From NCBI RefSeq assembly GCF_041296385.1, contig NC_091016.1:18885497-18949496 (forward strand): a stretch of 64,000 nucleotides of DNA, written 5' to 3'. Position 1 is the stretch's first letter, and the number at the start of each line of letters is the position of its first letter. This document shows positions 1-10,367 of this stretch, in pieces. Both the position numbers and the translations under genes were made by a program. This DNA comes from Aphelocoma coerulescens. Taxonomy: Eukaryota > Chordata > Aves > Passeriformes > Corvidae. The notes under the pieces are model-generated. The model was not told the DNA's origin. It saw only the letters and a program-made list of their open reading frames with translations, and did not search any database.

Positions 1-372
1 GCCAGTCTCTGGAGCAGTTCCTGCCTGCAGTCATTTTGGCCAGTATGGCAAAGAATTTTGCAGTAGCCACTTTGACAGCAATGGCTTCTCCTTCCCAGTC
101 CTTGTTGCTGTTCCTTACAAGTATTTTTTTTGTAAGTTGCAGGAAGCCCAGTGCTTGGTCATATTAGTACTGAGCAAGGGTGCTGCACAGTGAGAACCAC
201 CATGTCCTGGGAGGAGACAGTCCTTTGGGCTCTGTTACCTGCTTGTGCTGTAAAACAGGCTGAGATGGGAAGGCCAGCTGGCTGTGCCCTGCCCGTGAAT
301 CCTCCACACGCCTTTTCTCCGCGTGTTCAGCTGGGGCAGAAAACATTTCTCTTCTCTTTCTTCCCGGAACAG
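1..372 (+). other. Calpain intron (partial, at window edge)
   Basis: This precedes the first visible calpain exon. I see no calpain-like coding segment here. The last 40 bases form the pyrimidine-rich tract of the acceptor at 371-372. Confidence 0.7.
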
Positions 373-578
373 TACCAGGAGAGCAACAGAAAGCTTCCCC
401 CAGGTTTCTTCACCCGCCATCAGCCTGTGAACAAGCACCAGGTTTTCCTTGATGAGCGGGAAGTGACTTGTGACTTCCATCTGGAGCCTTGTGTCTATGT
501 GATTGTCCCATCCACCCTGGAGCCTCAGCAAGAGTCTGAGTTCATCCTGCGGGTCTTCTCCAGGAAGCACATTCTTCG
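373..578 (+). CDS. CAPN14: Calpain exon: end of domain III (C2-like)
   Basis: A 206-nt exon between a pyrimidine-rich acceptor ending in AACAG and the donor GTGAGA at 579. It starts in phase 0 at a TAC codon and ends after two bases of an Arg codon. The translation runs YQESNRKLPPGFF, then REVTCDF, YVIVPSTLEP and SEFILRVFS. This is the REV ... YVIVPST-EP ... FxLRVFS signature of calpain domain III. The open frame extends upstream to 151, but that part is intron read-through and looks unlike any calpain. Confidence 0.92.
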
Positions 579-3500
579 GTGAGATGCTGCTGCTCCTCTG
601 CCAGCACCTAATTCTCTGGGAAGGTCTGGTCTTTCTATTCTAGTGGGGACAGCGTAAAGACTTTACTCTGCAAAAAGCAGCACCATGTCTTTCAGAGAGT
701 CTGGCTGTGGGTTTCTCCTGCCTTAGGATTCTTAGTGGTTGGAAGCACTGTTTTTGGCCTTATCCTTTCAGAAAAGGCTGGTGGGCTAGGCCCACACAAC
801 CCTTGCAGCATGCTCACGTTTGAGACTGTGAGAATGATAAGAGCTTTTTAGCTTAGTTAGTTTGCCAGGAGTCCCTGCTGGCAAAGCTGGGACAGTTGCT
901 TTTACAGAAATTGTGCTTTGCATACTTCAAATGCCAGCAGCTTTTGGGATGCTGTATGGACATGAGGCCTTCCCTTGCTGTAACACCAGAGAATAAAACA
1001 CACACTGCAGGAGCAGGTTGGGGCCCCATCTGGGGAAGGGGGATGCCACCTGTGGTGAGACAAACACACAGTTCTGAGATCTCTCCTTAATGTGTCTGCT
1101 TTTTTGCATCTCCAGGGAAATGGGTGGGAACACGAGCTTCACCCTCTCTAAGGTGAGTGGGTGTGAGGGGAGTGGGAGGTCTGTGGTTCAATCTACAGCT
1201 CTGAATGTTGAATTTTTACTGTTGCTCTGCCCTAGAGAAGAGGCTGAGTGAGAATGTCAATGCTTGTGTTACAGCATTTTTGAAAGCACAGCTTGGGTTT
1301 ACAGACAGAGCCCTTTGGACCAAGGGGGCAGATGCAGTCAAATGTGGGGGACAGGCAAAACTTTAGACAGCTTAGTTGCCTTTTTGCAAAGATCTTTTAG
1401 TGATACCATCTTTCTTGCTCTGCAGTCTTTCCTGTTCATGGCTTTTTGGAGACTCATGGTCCATTCTTGCACTTCTACCCGTCCCTTTCATGCCTTGAAA
1501 GTTTTGAAGGCGTTATGGGACCTTAGCAGTACTATTTCCATGCAGCAGCCTAAAGGTTATTTTCAAAATACCTGGTCTCAGCAGCAGTACACGCACATCT
1601 GCAGCTTGTGCCAGGGAATTTATAGCATAGTCTGTTCCCCTGGTATAAACAGGGCCTGCTTTCATCTCCTCTGTTGGGCTGCATAAAGGAGGACAGAGAC
1701 CCTTCTCTCTTTGTGGCACAGAGTGGGCCCCATGCTTTGCACAGCTTGGGGTGTGGTGAGGGGAACGTTTCTCCCCACTAAGTGTTGTCTGAGTATTTTT
1801 CTCCAAGAAATAGCACTTCTCTGATGTGGGGAGATATCTTAGCAGTGGGCTGTGGTAGTGATGCAACACTCATTACAGGGTGGTGAGAAGGGCAGGGAAT
1901 GGAATGCAATTCTGGGAAAGCATCTTTATTACTTGGTTGACAATATTTTTCTCGTGTAAGTAAATGATTTCTAATGATTTTTTTTAATGCCTTAAAGGAA
2001 ATTGTTGATAGGTATGAAGGCAAGATTTGGGAGGATTTCTTCACAAAGCATTTTGAACAGGTAAGTGCTTGCATGAGTAAGCTCCTCCAGAGCTATTATG
2101 TAGCTCTGTGAAAGTAAAAGCATGTTGATATTCAAGGGAGGTCTGTGGAAGTGTGGAGAACAGAGAGGGGCTATGGAGAGGAGGTTGGACTCTGTACAGT
2201 GATGACTCCACACAGCAAATTGGCCCGTGAAGCTTAGCAATATGACAGCATTGAGACACACTTCTCTGCACAACATGGTGTCAATGCCTGGAACTTAATG
2301 TGGGTGTGACAGTATCAAGAGGCTCAAAAGGTACTAGCAAACTGATGGGCAGAAAGTCCATAAACAAATACTGAAGGACTGGGCAGGGATGTACCCTCTA
2401 AGATCACTTTTCCAACAGGGAAACAGCAGAATGGACTGCAGAAGCTGACCAGGCTCACGTGCTCTCCCTAAACGTTAATTCCTATTGCGTGTACTGGGGA
2501 CAAAGTGATGGGCTGTGTGGATCCATCCTACCCTTTGGGATTTCTTACATTCATTGGGGAAAGTTACCTATCAGAGAGCACCCCTGAAATCTTGTCTCAC
2601 ACATACTTCATCACAGTTGGATGGCAACTAACTTGCTTTGAGAGTTGAAATAGATACTGGGTGTCCCATCATCTCCTTTTCTCCCTAATTTTCCTAATGA
2701 AATATGAACCTTACTGTGAAAGATTCTTTTCAGTGTTCTCTCTGGCCTGATTTGGGGTGGAGCTGACCATCAGGGATGCCATTAACTATGGTGAGGGATG
2801 CAAGTGTTTCACCTTTCAGAAAAGGTCCCTGCGTTTATTTAGCATCATACCCCGTATTTAGCAAACACAATTTCACAGTGACAAATTTGCACTTTTAATA
2901 GGAATATTTTGAAGGAAGCTGTTACTAAAAACAAGGAATGCTTTCACTTTTTTCCACTTGTTTAAGATTTTGGTTTTGAGAACAGTGTGGCTTTGATGTG
3001 CTAGAAATTGCCACATACTGTGAGGTGCTGGTCCTTTGCTGTCAGGATGTCCAAGTACACGCAGAGGCAGAGGCGGTACTGCCATTTCTGAAAGCTTTAC
3101 CCTGGCATGTCTCAATGATCTGAAAGCAGGCTTTTATTTTTGAAGAGTGACATTTTAAAAAATCCTCCAAAGAAACGATTGTCGCAGCTTCCAAAAGATC
3201 TGTAAACTTTAGTATGACAAGGGGGAGGGAGAGTCTCTGCTTTGAAAAGTTTGGGGAGAAGTGTTCCAAAGTTTCCTTCTTTTTTTTTTTTTTGTTTGTA
3301 AATGATAAAAGGGGAATGTTTGAAGCAGGTCTCTTGACAGTGTGCTTGGTGGGACAGATGGCAGCAGGGCTGAAAGGTTAATGGTCTGCATCCTCACTCA
3401 GTGGAAATCTGCACTACTGCATTGATCTGTGTGGAGCCCTGAGAACTTAGCCCAGAGCACACTGCAGCTCTTGCAGGCTCAGAATCTTGTCATATTCAAA

Positions 3501-6500
3501 GGGAGTCTCTTCTATTGATTTTCACAGTGGCTGGAGTAGGGCCAGAAAAGCAGAGAATGAAGATGGGACATGCTGGGAAAACAAAAGAGGGAAAAAAGTG
3601 ATTTAATACTTAGGAAAAAAAAAAAATTAAAATTCTCTTCCATATTGCAGAATCCTGAAATAAATGCTGTTCAGCTCCAGAGGATCTTGAATAATATATC
3701 TTGGAGAAGTAAGTGCTGAGAAATAATGTTTCTGTAAAATAAGCCCTCTCAGAGAAAAGCCTCAGCTCCTGTATCTATTTCTTGAATTCTGGGAAGTGAA
3801 ACTGGCTTCAGTCTGACTGAACTGACTCTTCTGATGCCATGTTAGATTTCCAGAGCAAAAGGATTTGACTGGGTTTGAATCAACATGGCAGAAATTTTAT
3901 AAGCAGAGCTAATCTAGTTTGAATTTCAACAACTGAAAGAATGAGGAGGGAGAACAAGCACGGATGCAGATTCTTAATTTGACCTCCAAACCCAGCCTGA
4001 CCTCAGCTTTGATTCTGAAACTGTATCTCATTTCACCCTGTGCCACTGCTGCAGTCTCAGCAGGACCAAATTAGAAGATGTGGAAAGCCTGGTCTGTAGG
4101 AATTTCTGTGATGGAGGAGGATCTTGTCTTTACTTTCATGTGCCTGGTCCATGCTGCTGTTTCTATTTACTCTTCCCTGCTGTGCATGCATAGGGCTGCT
4201 CCTTGCTCTGTGTTTGGGGGACAGGATGAGGTGCAGGTGGCCTGTGTAACTCATGCTTGTGAGAGCCAGGTGAGCCCTGGGCTCGTCTCTCTCATGTGTG
4301 ACGTCCACTCTGCTGGGGCCAGCCCAGAGCACTCCACAGGCTCCTACTTTGGTCCTTGGTAACTAATAACACTACCTGGACAGCAGTGAAGCATTGCAGT
4401 GGCTGTTTTCTGTGAACAATGACAATGAAATTACAGATACAATGATGAATCCAGATTTTCTTCCCAGTTTCTGCACTGGTAACAACCAATATGCAACAGA
4501 GAAAATACTCTTCCCAGCCATTACAGGCAACAAAGAAGATGATCAAAAGACTGATGTGATGCCTTTTCCACCTAAATTCAATTTGACATTACTCTCCTTT
4601 CTACAAAGGTGGACAAGGATAGTTCCTCTGTGAACTGAACCACCAGGCACTGTCTTATCTGTGAGAAAACTATATTGAACAGGGAGCCTTTACTTTTCGT
4701 AAGTTATTGATTTTAAGACAGTGATTTAAAAATCTTTACAGTAGTTGATTCAGATTTACTAAACAGAGAATTACAATATTAAAATTATTAAAGCATCTTG
4801 ACTTTCTGCAGAGAAGGAATTGGTGAGTTATGATTCTGTCCCTTACTCAGTGGAAGGTACAGACCAACTCTAATCATGATTTGCAGTGGGATTAGAGCTT
4901 ATTTCTGTTACTCTTAATGTAATTTATATATGAACGAGGAATGCTAAGCTTTGAGGCAGCATCATGTTTTCAGCAGTGCCTGTACTTTTAATTATATTAA
5001 CAGAGCTGGCAGTGTGTCTGAAAGAGAGGGAGAGAGAGATGCTTAGTACAAGGGTTTCAATTAATTTGGAGTGCTGTTCCCCAAAGCTCTTCAGGTCAAG
5101 TGACTTTGCTCAAGGTCATGCAGTAAATTCTGTTTGGGATTAGAGCTTTGGATGTCCTTTTCCTTCCATTTTCTCTAATAGCTGGAGATAGTGTACCATA
5201 TTTCATTCTATATTACATGCCTGCAGGGAGCTCATATTGGATTTTCTGAGACTAGTAGAATCCATCCTGTTGCCTCATATTTTTATCATCATAAAAAGAT
5301 ACATCTTCTCAAGTGGGTGTAAAGTTTCACAAAGGCTTTGGGGCCTGAGCCCTCTCAAGTGAGGGGGAATTTTGTGAGAGTCCATTTTTTCTGAGAGATG
5401 TTCAATGACTCCCCAAAACAATTTTTTGGTGTTTTTTTTTTTTTTTTGTTCTCTCTCCAGATTTCCAGAGTTTTCGCCTGAGTTTCAGTCTGGATTCCTG
5501 CCAGGGTATCTTGGCACTCCTGGATGTATCCTTGTCATGAGTGATACTTCTGACTTATGTAATACTTCAGCAGAGCATTATTTCTTAGGGCAGACTGGGT
5601 GTTACTGTGATTTCTTTACCACCAGGACATGGCCCTGCTTATTGAACTTCTCACCCCCCATAATAACAGTTCAGCTGTGACAGAATACAGCTGGTTTGGG
5701 AAAGGGTTGATTCCTGCTGTTTCTGAAATCAGCAGCCAGGTTTCCATTGACTTTAGTGGGAGGACGGTCAAGCCTATAAATAGGCATGTGGGCTAGGAAA
5801 TCATTATCCTCATATTATAATTGCATGGATGTTAGAGTTGCTGTAAGTTTGGGGATTTTTTGGGTTTTTGGTTTGTTTTTGTTTTTTCTTTTCTCATTTT
5901 GTAATATATGTAATGGGTGCTCTTTAATGTTTAATTGAGATGTTTTGACCTTAATTTGCCCACTAAGCTGAATGCCACTGGCACACTGAGTATCCAGGAA
6001 TTCAGAGTCCTGTGGAAAAGGCTGCTTTTCTATTTGGTATGACAACAATTTCCATGCCTCCCTTCAATATCTCCCTGCTCACAATCCCTTTGGTATTATC
6101 TGTTGGGTTTTGGGTGGTTTGGTTTGTTTAAAAATACTCCCTCACCCCGCAGGAAGTTTTCCAGAAGAGAGACACCAACAGATCAGGAAAGCTTGACCTT
6201 GTGGAACTGCATGCAGCTGTACAGGAGACAGGTGAGCCCACAGCATATTTTGGCAAGTCTCATCTTCTTGCTCATGAAAGTTGAGAAAAAGCACAGGGCT
6301 GGGAAACATCTTGATAACTGTGTGTAGAGCCCAGGAGAAGTGGAAAACAGTATAGTTTGCATGGCCTTGGCCATCTCTTCTTCCTTCTTTAGCTGAGTAA
6401 ACACTTCTGAAATTATTTTGCCATGGGATGGGCTGCTCACTCTTTTCTCAGTGTGGTCTCACACTGAGAGTTGTCAGAAACAAGTGTATGCCTATTTCAG

Positions 6501-8507
6501 ACCCAATTTTGAAATCCCTTCCTGTATGTTGCTAATTGAATTTTAAAATATTTGTGGGGTTGTGTGGATGTAGGAGGCCAGATCTAGCTCCTATTAAATT
6601 GCTACCTCTGCTGAAGATGACAGCTCAGGGACCAAATCTGGAAGTGTGGGACTGGCATGGAGACAATACTGGTGCCAGACTTCACTAATGCAGTGTCTGA
6701 GACTTGATCTAGAAATGGCAGATGATACATATGGATCCAAATACTGGACCAAGCTCTGTTGCTATTGCTGGGTGTTGTGTGGGGGCTGGTGCTCAGTCTT
6801 GTAGCTTCTTTTGCATGTTTACACTTTAAATATCATTCCTCTTTTTGGTGCATGTTCACCCAGTTCATCTGAGTCAGTGAAAGCACAGTGAGAAACCCAG
6901 GCAGACCTCTGCTAAAGCAAACTAAAATCCCAGGCCATGAATAGAAAATGCTTTTATTCCTATCAAATGCTGCTGCTAGACATTGGGACTGATGCTTTCT
7001 GTATGAGCTTCCTCTGGATTTTCTTTTTCATCTCCTTTCCTACCCTCTTGGGAATATTGCTCTTAAACCCAGTGCTGCTATTACCCTCATATCCCATGAG
7101 CAAAAGAGGCCTATTTGTATTTTATTCCAGCTCTAAGTATAGGGGAGCAGATCTGAACCATTTTAAATTTGGAGGAGATATCTTCATGTAGAGGTCTCAT
7201 TTGGGCTGGCTAATATTTGATTATCTTAAGCCAGGCTTGAAAAACGAAGCTGTTGGAGAAGAGATGAAGACCACTCAGTTGTGCCATCTCATTCTGTTTT
7301 CCTTCCCTCCCCCCCCCCCCCCCCCCCATTTTATGTAGGCATTTCACTCAGCAATGAAGTCTGTAATTTGATGGCAATCAGATATGGTGACCCTGACTTA
7401 CAGATCAGCTTTGAGAGCTTTGTTTGCTTCATGCTTCGAGTGGAGATCATGGGAGGTGAGGCTGGCGCTCCGTGTCTGGCCTGGCAAGCTGGGCTGCCAG
7501 CTGAGCCCTGGCCCCTCTGATGCTGCTCCCACTGGCAGTGGCAAGGTCAAAATTAGCAGAGCTGGATTTCTGAATAAACCAAGAGTAATCAATTTAAAGC
7601 AAGGGACAGATAAAGAGGAAATCAAGCTCTCTCTTTACCCCCCCACCAGTCCCTGCCTACAGACATCTGAGCTGCACGTATTAGTGATTAAGCTCTCTGC
7701 AGGTTGGCACCAGCCTTCTGTAGGAAGAAGCAAGAAAAATTACAGATGAAGACTACTAGTTTCCCATGAAGAGGACTGCCTTTAAATATATCTTTTCCAG
7801 GAAAAGAAAGCTTTGAAATATGTCTTTGATGGACTGCAGTTGTGAGGATGAGACAGCTGATACTCAGATCATGCTGTAGACACTTTGCACGTGTCTCAAA
7901 ATTGTAGTGGGTCGGGTTGGGACCTCCTGCATTTTGAGGTTTCACAGATGCATGGGCAGCCAGTAACATGCCTGACTTTATTCAGCTGCTCCCAGTATTC
8001 CAGCCTTCAGGGATACAGAGAAGCTCACATGCACTTTACAATAGCCTACAAACTCTGCCTTTGGGGTTTTTCCTGAGACAGTGCTTGGCTGTGGGGATCT
8101 CTTGGCTATCAAGTTAATGCTCCTCGTTTACTTCTTTTGCAGAGGCCTTTCGCAACTTAACACAGGATGGCAAAGGGATATATCTCCGGGAATCTGAGGT
8201 AAAGGCCATTCCCTGACTGTCAGGTGCAGGCCCCTTTGTTGCATGTGGCACTGCATGTTTTGTTCTGTAGTATTAGAAAAGGTATCTTTAACTGACCACT
8301 TACAGGGCAGGTTACAAACAACGAGGAGGTTCAGGCTCCTAAGCCTTCTGCTTTATTATGGCTTCTATTCCTGCTGGAGGCAGAATATCTCCAATGCCCC
8401 ATAGCCCAGTCCAGGTGAGAGTATGGCAGAGCTCTCACAGGGATGGATTATTTCAACCCCCTTTCCATATTATTTTACAGTGGATGATGATGACACTTTA
8501 CTCCTGA
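373..8507 (+). CDS. CAPN14: Calpain large subunit, C-terminal part (probably calpain-14); ten exons
   Basis: Calpains are cytosolic Ca2+-dependent cysteine proteases. Only the C-terminal part is here: the end of the C2-like domain III (visible residues 1 to about 81) and the penta-EF-hand domain (about 100-258). The protease core lies upstream of the window. Joining ten exons gives 777 nt, that is 258 codons plus a stop, with every splice phase compatible. Domain III shows the family pattern of a conserved REV, then YVIVPST-EP and FILRVFS. EF2 (loop D143 to E154) and EF3 (D173 to E184) keep D/N/T-G-E Ca2+ ligands. The ending WMMMTLYS fits the calpain C-terminal consensus. Exon sizes match the conserved calpain ladder. 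Calpain identity is secure. The name CAPN14 rests on position directly upstream of GALNT14 in the same orientation, as in human; CAPN13 is the alternative. Confidence 0.85.
1116..1152 (+). CDS. CAPN14: Calpain 37-nt exon, domain III to linker
   Basis: Small 37-nt exon with acceptor CATCTCCAG and donor GTGAGT. Its first base completes the split Arg codon. The peptide is then EMGGNTSFTLSK, ending in phase 0. A 37-nt exon at this position is typical of classical calpains. Confidence 0.85.
1998..2060 (+). CDS. CAPN14: Calpain 63-nt exon, linker into penta-EF-hand domain
   Basis: Phase 0-0 exon with a T-rich acceptor ending in TTAAAG and the strong donor GTAAGT. It encodes EIVDRYEGKIWEDFFTKHFEQ in two parts: a polar linker, then the F..HFEQ helix that leads into EF-hand 1. 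In other calpains this linker exon varies in length. Confidence 0.88.
3651..3708 (+). CDS. CAPN14: Calpain 58-nt exon, EF-hand 1
   Basis: Acceptor CATATTGCAG and donor GTAAGT. It encodes NPEINAVQLQRILNNISWR plus one base. It corresponds to the non-canonical first EF-hand, where calpains have an EI...EL pattern followed by the QxIL helix. The 58-nt size is the conserved family size. Confidence 0.92.
3709..5460 (+). other. Calpain intron with an ancient SINE relic
   Basis: Intron between the 58-nt and 65-nt exons. It contains a short GA-rich stretch near 5023-5039, a MIR-like SINE relic at about 5086-5160 and a 16-T run at 5432-5447 in the acceptor tract. No coding segment is seen. Confidence 0.75.
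5086..5160 (+). repeat. MIR/CORE-SINE-like relic
   Basis: The order of short motifs AAGTGACTTTGCTCAAGGTC, ATGCAG and then GGGATTAGAGC follows the middle of the MIR consensus (AAGTGACTTGCCCAAGGTCA ... CACAGC ... GGGATTCGAAC). It is heavily diverged, as expected for an old amniote SINE. Identity is by recalled consensus, not by a search. Confidence 0.6.
5461..5525 (+). CDS. CAPN14: Calpain 65-nt exon, EF1-EF2 helix
   Basis: The acceptor lies after a 16-T run and TTCTCTCTCCAG; the donor is the weaker GTATCC. The previous exon's single base plus AT makes Asn. The reading then runs FQSFRLSFSLDSCQGILALLD, matching the calpain pattern GFSLESCRSMVNLMD. The final Asp is ligand 1 of the EF2 loop. The 65-nt size is the family size. 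Confidence 0.93.
5968..6036 (+). CDS. CAPN14: Calpain 69-nt exon, EF-hand 2
   Basis: This exon has no long open frame around it and was found from the expected size and motif. It encodes LNATGTLSIQEF followed by RVLWKRLLFYL, exactly 23 codons in phase 0-0. With the preceding Asp it forms the canonical loop D-x-N-x-T-G-x-L-x-x-x-E, followed by the calpain F..LW.R helix. The donor is GTATGA. The acceptor CCCACTAAG is weak, with little pyrimidine tract. Confidence 0.9.
6153..6231 (+). CDS. CAPN14: Calpain 79-nt exon, EF-hand 3
   Basis: Acceptor CACCCCGCAG and donor GTGAGC. Exactly 79 nt, phase 0 to 1. The frame reads EVFQKRDTNRSGKLDLVEL, then HAAVQET. The loop D-T-N-R-S-G-K-L-D-L-V-E is a canonical EF-hand, so this paralogue may keep Ca2+ binding at EF3. 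Confidence 0.95.
7309..7327 (+). repeat. Poly-C run (19 nt) near a 3' splice site
   Basis: Nineteen uninterrupted C bases lie 11 nt upstream of the exon that starts at 7339. They form most of the polypyrimidine tract of that acceptor. Runs of this length are prone to slippage and to sequencing error. Confidence 0.95.
7339..7455 (+). CDS. CAPN14: Calpain 117-nt exon, EF-hand 4
   Basis: Acceptor TTTTATGTAG, 11 nt downstream of a run of 19 C; donor GTGAGG. The 117-nt size is the family size. After the split Gly codon it reads ISLSNEVCNLMAIRYGDPDL, then the ISFESFVCFMLRVEIM segment. This matches the calpain pattern L...I..RY..PDL...F..FV.C..RLE.M. The EF4 loop is degenerate, as is usual. Confidence 0.95.
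8143..8198 (+). CDS. CAPN14: Calpain 56-nt exon, EF-hand 5 (one codon short)
   Basis: Acceptor CTTCTTTTGCAG and donor GTAAAG. It encodes (E)AFRNLTQDGKGIYLRESE, matching the calpain motif FF..LDTD.DG.V......F in EF-hand 5. That hand forms the dimer interface in classical calpains. The usual exon is 59 nt, so one codon is missing in the loop (LTQDGKG against LDTDLDG). The frame is kept. Confidence 0.93.
8481..8507 (+). CDS. CAPN14: Calpain terminal 27-nt exon with stop
   Basis: The acceptor is TATTTTACAG. Nine codons encode WMMMTLYS and then TGA. The size and pattern (W-x-x-L/M-T-M/L-Y/F-A/S-stop) are those of the terminal coding microexon of calpains. It splices in phase 0 from the exon ending at 8198, and this fixes the 3' end of the coding region. 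Confidence 0.92.
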   Translation, partial: WMMMTLYS

Positions 8508-10276
8508 AGCAATGCTGTAGAGGAGGGGACAACCAGACCCATACCAGGATGAGGAAGGCTGCCTTGTTTCAACTTTTTACTTCATATGAAAAGTCTTTCC
8601 CTCAAGCAGACTTAACCTGTTCACAGACAAGCTCACAGACTTGGTGAACTGAAGTTTTGCTAATTAACATATTTATTTTGAGTCCTGTTTCACTTCAGAC
8701 AACCCTACTGAGAAGAGACCATTGGATGCCAACCACCACGAGTGCATACTGTGACACCCTGGAGCATGGTGGCTGAGTGTTTGGGGTCACCTACTTCATG
8801 CTGCTGTAATGCTGCTGTCACAGGCACACACTGTGGTAGTGCCCAGGGGCTGTGCTTGGTGTTGGGGCTCTTGAGTCTGGGAGGGGAATGGCCCCTGTCC
8901 TCAGTAGCTTGTCCCCTGAGAGAGGGATCCCAGTTCTGTACCTGCTAGGCCCATGGTAGAGGACTGGAGTCTGTGTGCTTCTGGGAAAGAAGGGGTAGGG
9001 ACTCACAGAATGAATGAACACTCCTCCCTAGCCCTAACTTGGAAAGGTGATTTGCAAGCATTCAAACCATCTCTTTTGCTTTTCTAAGTTAGCACAGCCC
9101 TGTTGAAGTGACCCTAATTTGGTTTGACCAAGTGATGAGCTGGGCCTCCAGCTGTTTGTTGTATGATAATTATTTATTTCAGAAAGGCAGTGGGTTTTCT
9201 CTGCAGATTGAAAAGTACAGTACAGGGAAAAGTAAACTGATCCCATATTGTTTTTAAGTCAGCAGAGACTGGCAGGGAATGAATGTTCTCAGTAGCATGA
9301 TACAGGAGCTGTCTGGTAAAACATTTGGATATTTATCAGTTTTTATATAGGGTGAGTGTGTGTGTGTACTTCTAAAGGATGCAGACAAATGTCGGTTGTA
9401 GCTAATTAAATAGTGCAACCTGGGTGCGTGGCTGTGAACAGCATTAGAGAACATGGTATAAATGAGACTATTCACGTCAAAATCCATGAGAGAGTTACTT
9501 GATGCATTTATCTGTAGGATCCTTTTGCACTTTTTTACCATTCATTTATTTGGGCTGGAAATTTCCACGCTAAGTGCCTGTTACAGGTTGCTGCTTTTAT
9601 TTTTTTCTTTTCTTTAAAATCTTTTTTGCTTTCCTGCAGACAGCTCAGTTGTGGGTCCTTTACAGTGCACAGCCTAGTCTGAGTCTGGGTGCTAAATGAA
9701 ACAGAGCTCCAATGGGAATGAACATATAATGAAAGACCATATTCTAATACCTTTGTAGGAAGGAGTTATATTAAGCTTGCACAGGCAGCCTTCCCTCTGG
9801 CTTTTTGTGACTTTTTAGGTGCTTAATCTTATAAATATTTTTTCAGAGTGCATGTGAGATTCAGGAATGAGGTGGACTGTGGATAAGAAAGTAAACATGG
9901 GCAAAAGACTGAGCTCAGGGATGTGCTTACCACTGCACTGAGGCCTGTGCAATAGCATAAGCATATTTATAGAGGAACTCCTTTGCATTTAAGTGTTCCC
10001 AGTCAGGAGGCATTAAACAGTAAAAACAACAGCATGCACTTTATTCCCCAGAACCGTCTGTTTCTAAGCAATATCACTTTCCTCCTGTTTTTTATGAGAA
10101 AACTGTTAGAACCAGATAAATAGATGGCTGTGTTGGTACTTGTTTATTACAGATGATGTATCTATCATTTATTGGGAATGACCTAGTGTGGTGTCACTGG
10201 AGCCACAGGGTTCAGGTCTGTGAAGCAGAGCAGGCTGGAGGGAGCAGGGACACCCAGGGCCCCTGGAGCAGCCGAG

Positions 10277-10367
10277 GGCTCTGTGTCCCGCTGGGCTCCA
10301 TGTCCTGCTGGGCTCCCGAAAAGGCTCCGTGTCCCGCTGGGCTCCTGAGGAGGCTCCGTCAGCAGCT
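10277..10367 (+). repeat. GC-rich minisatellite, about six diverged units
   Basis: Units of about 13-17 nt built on GGCTCCGTGTCCCGCT and GGGCTCC recur from about 10277 to 10367. Two copies differ at one base. The array stands out from the AT-rich flank and explains an open frame on each strand here. Confidence 0.65.

Larger units (their letters stand above)
579..3650 (+). other. Calpain introns between domain III and EF1 exons
   Basis: Intron sequence interrupted only by the exons at 1116-1152 and 1998-2060. It is ordinary AT-rich DNA with short homopolymer runs (T run near 3282-3293, A run near 3615-3626). No further coding segment or repeat family is recognisable. Confidence 0.75.
6232..8142 (+). 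other. Calpain introns flanking the EF4 exon
   Basis: Intron on both sides of the 117-nt exon at 7339-7455. The notable content is a run of 19 C at 7309-7327 just before the acceptor. Otherwise it is plain intron. Open frames of 60-120 codons here have no family resemblance beyond the exon itself. Confidence 0.75.

Noticed and set aside
6103..6327. 74-codon frame read as KFSRRETPTDQESL...
   Set aside because: This is the EF3 exon read in the wrong frame. The correct phase gives VFQKRDTNRSGKLDLVEL.
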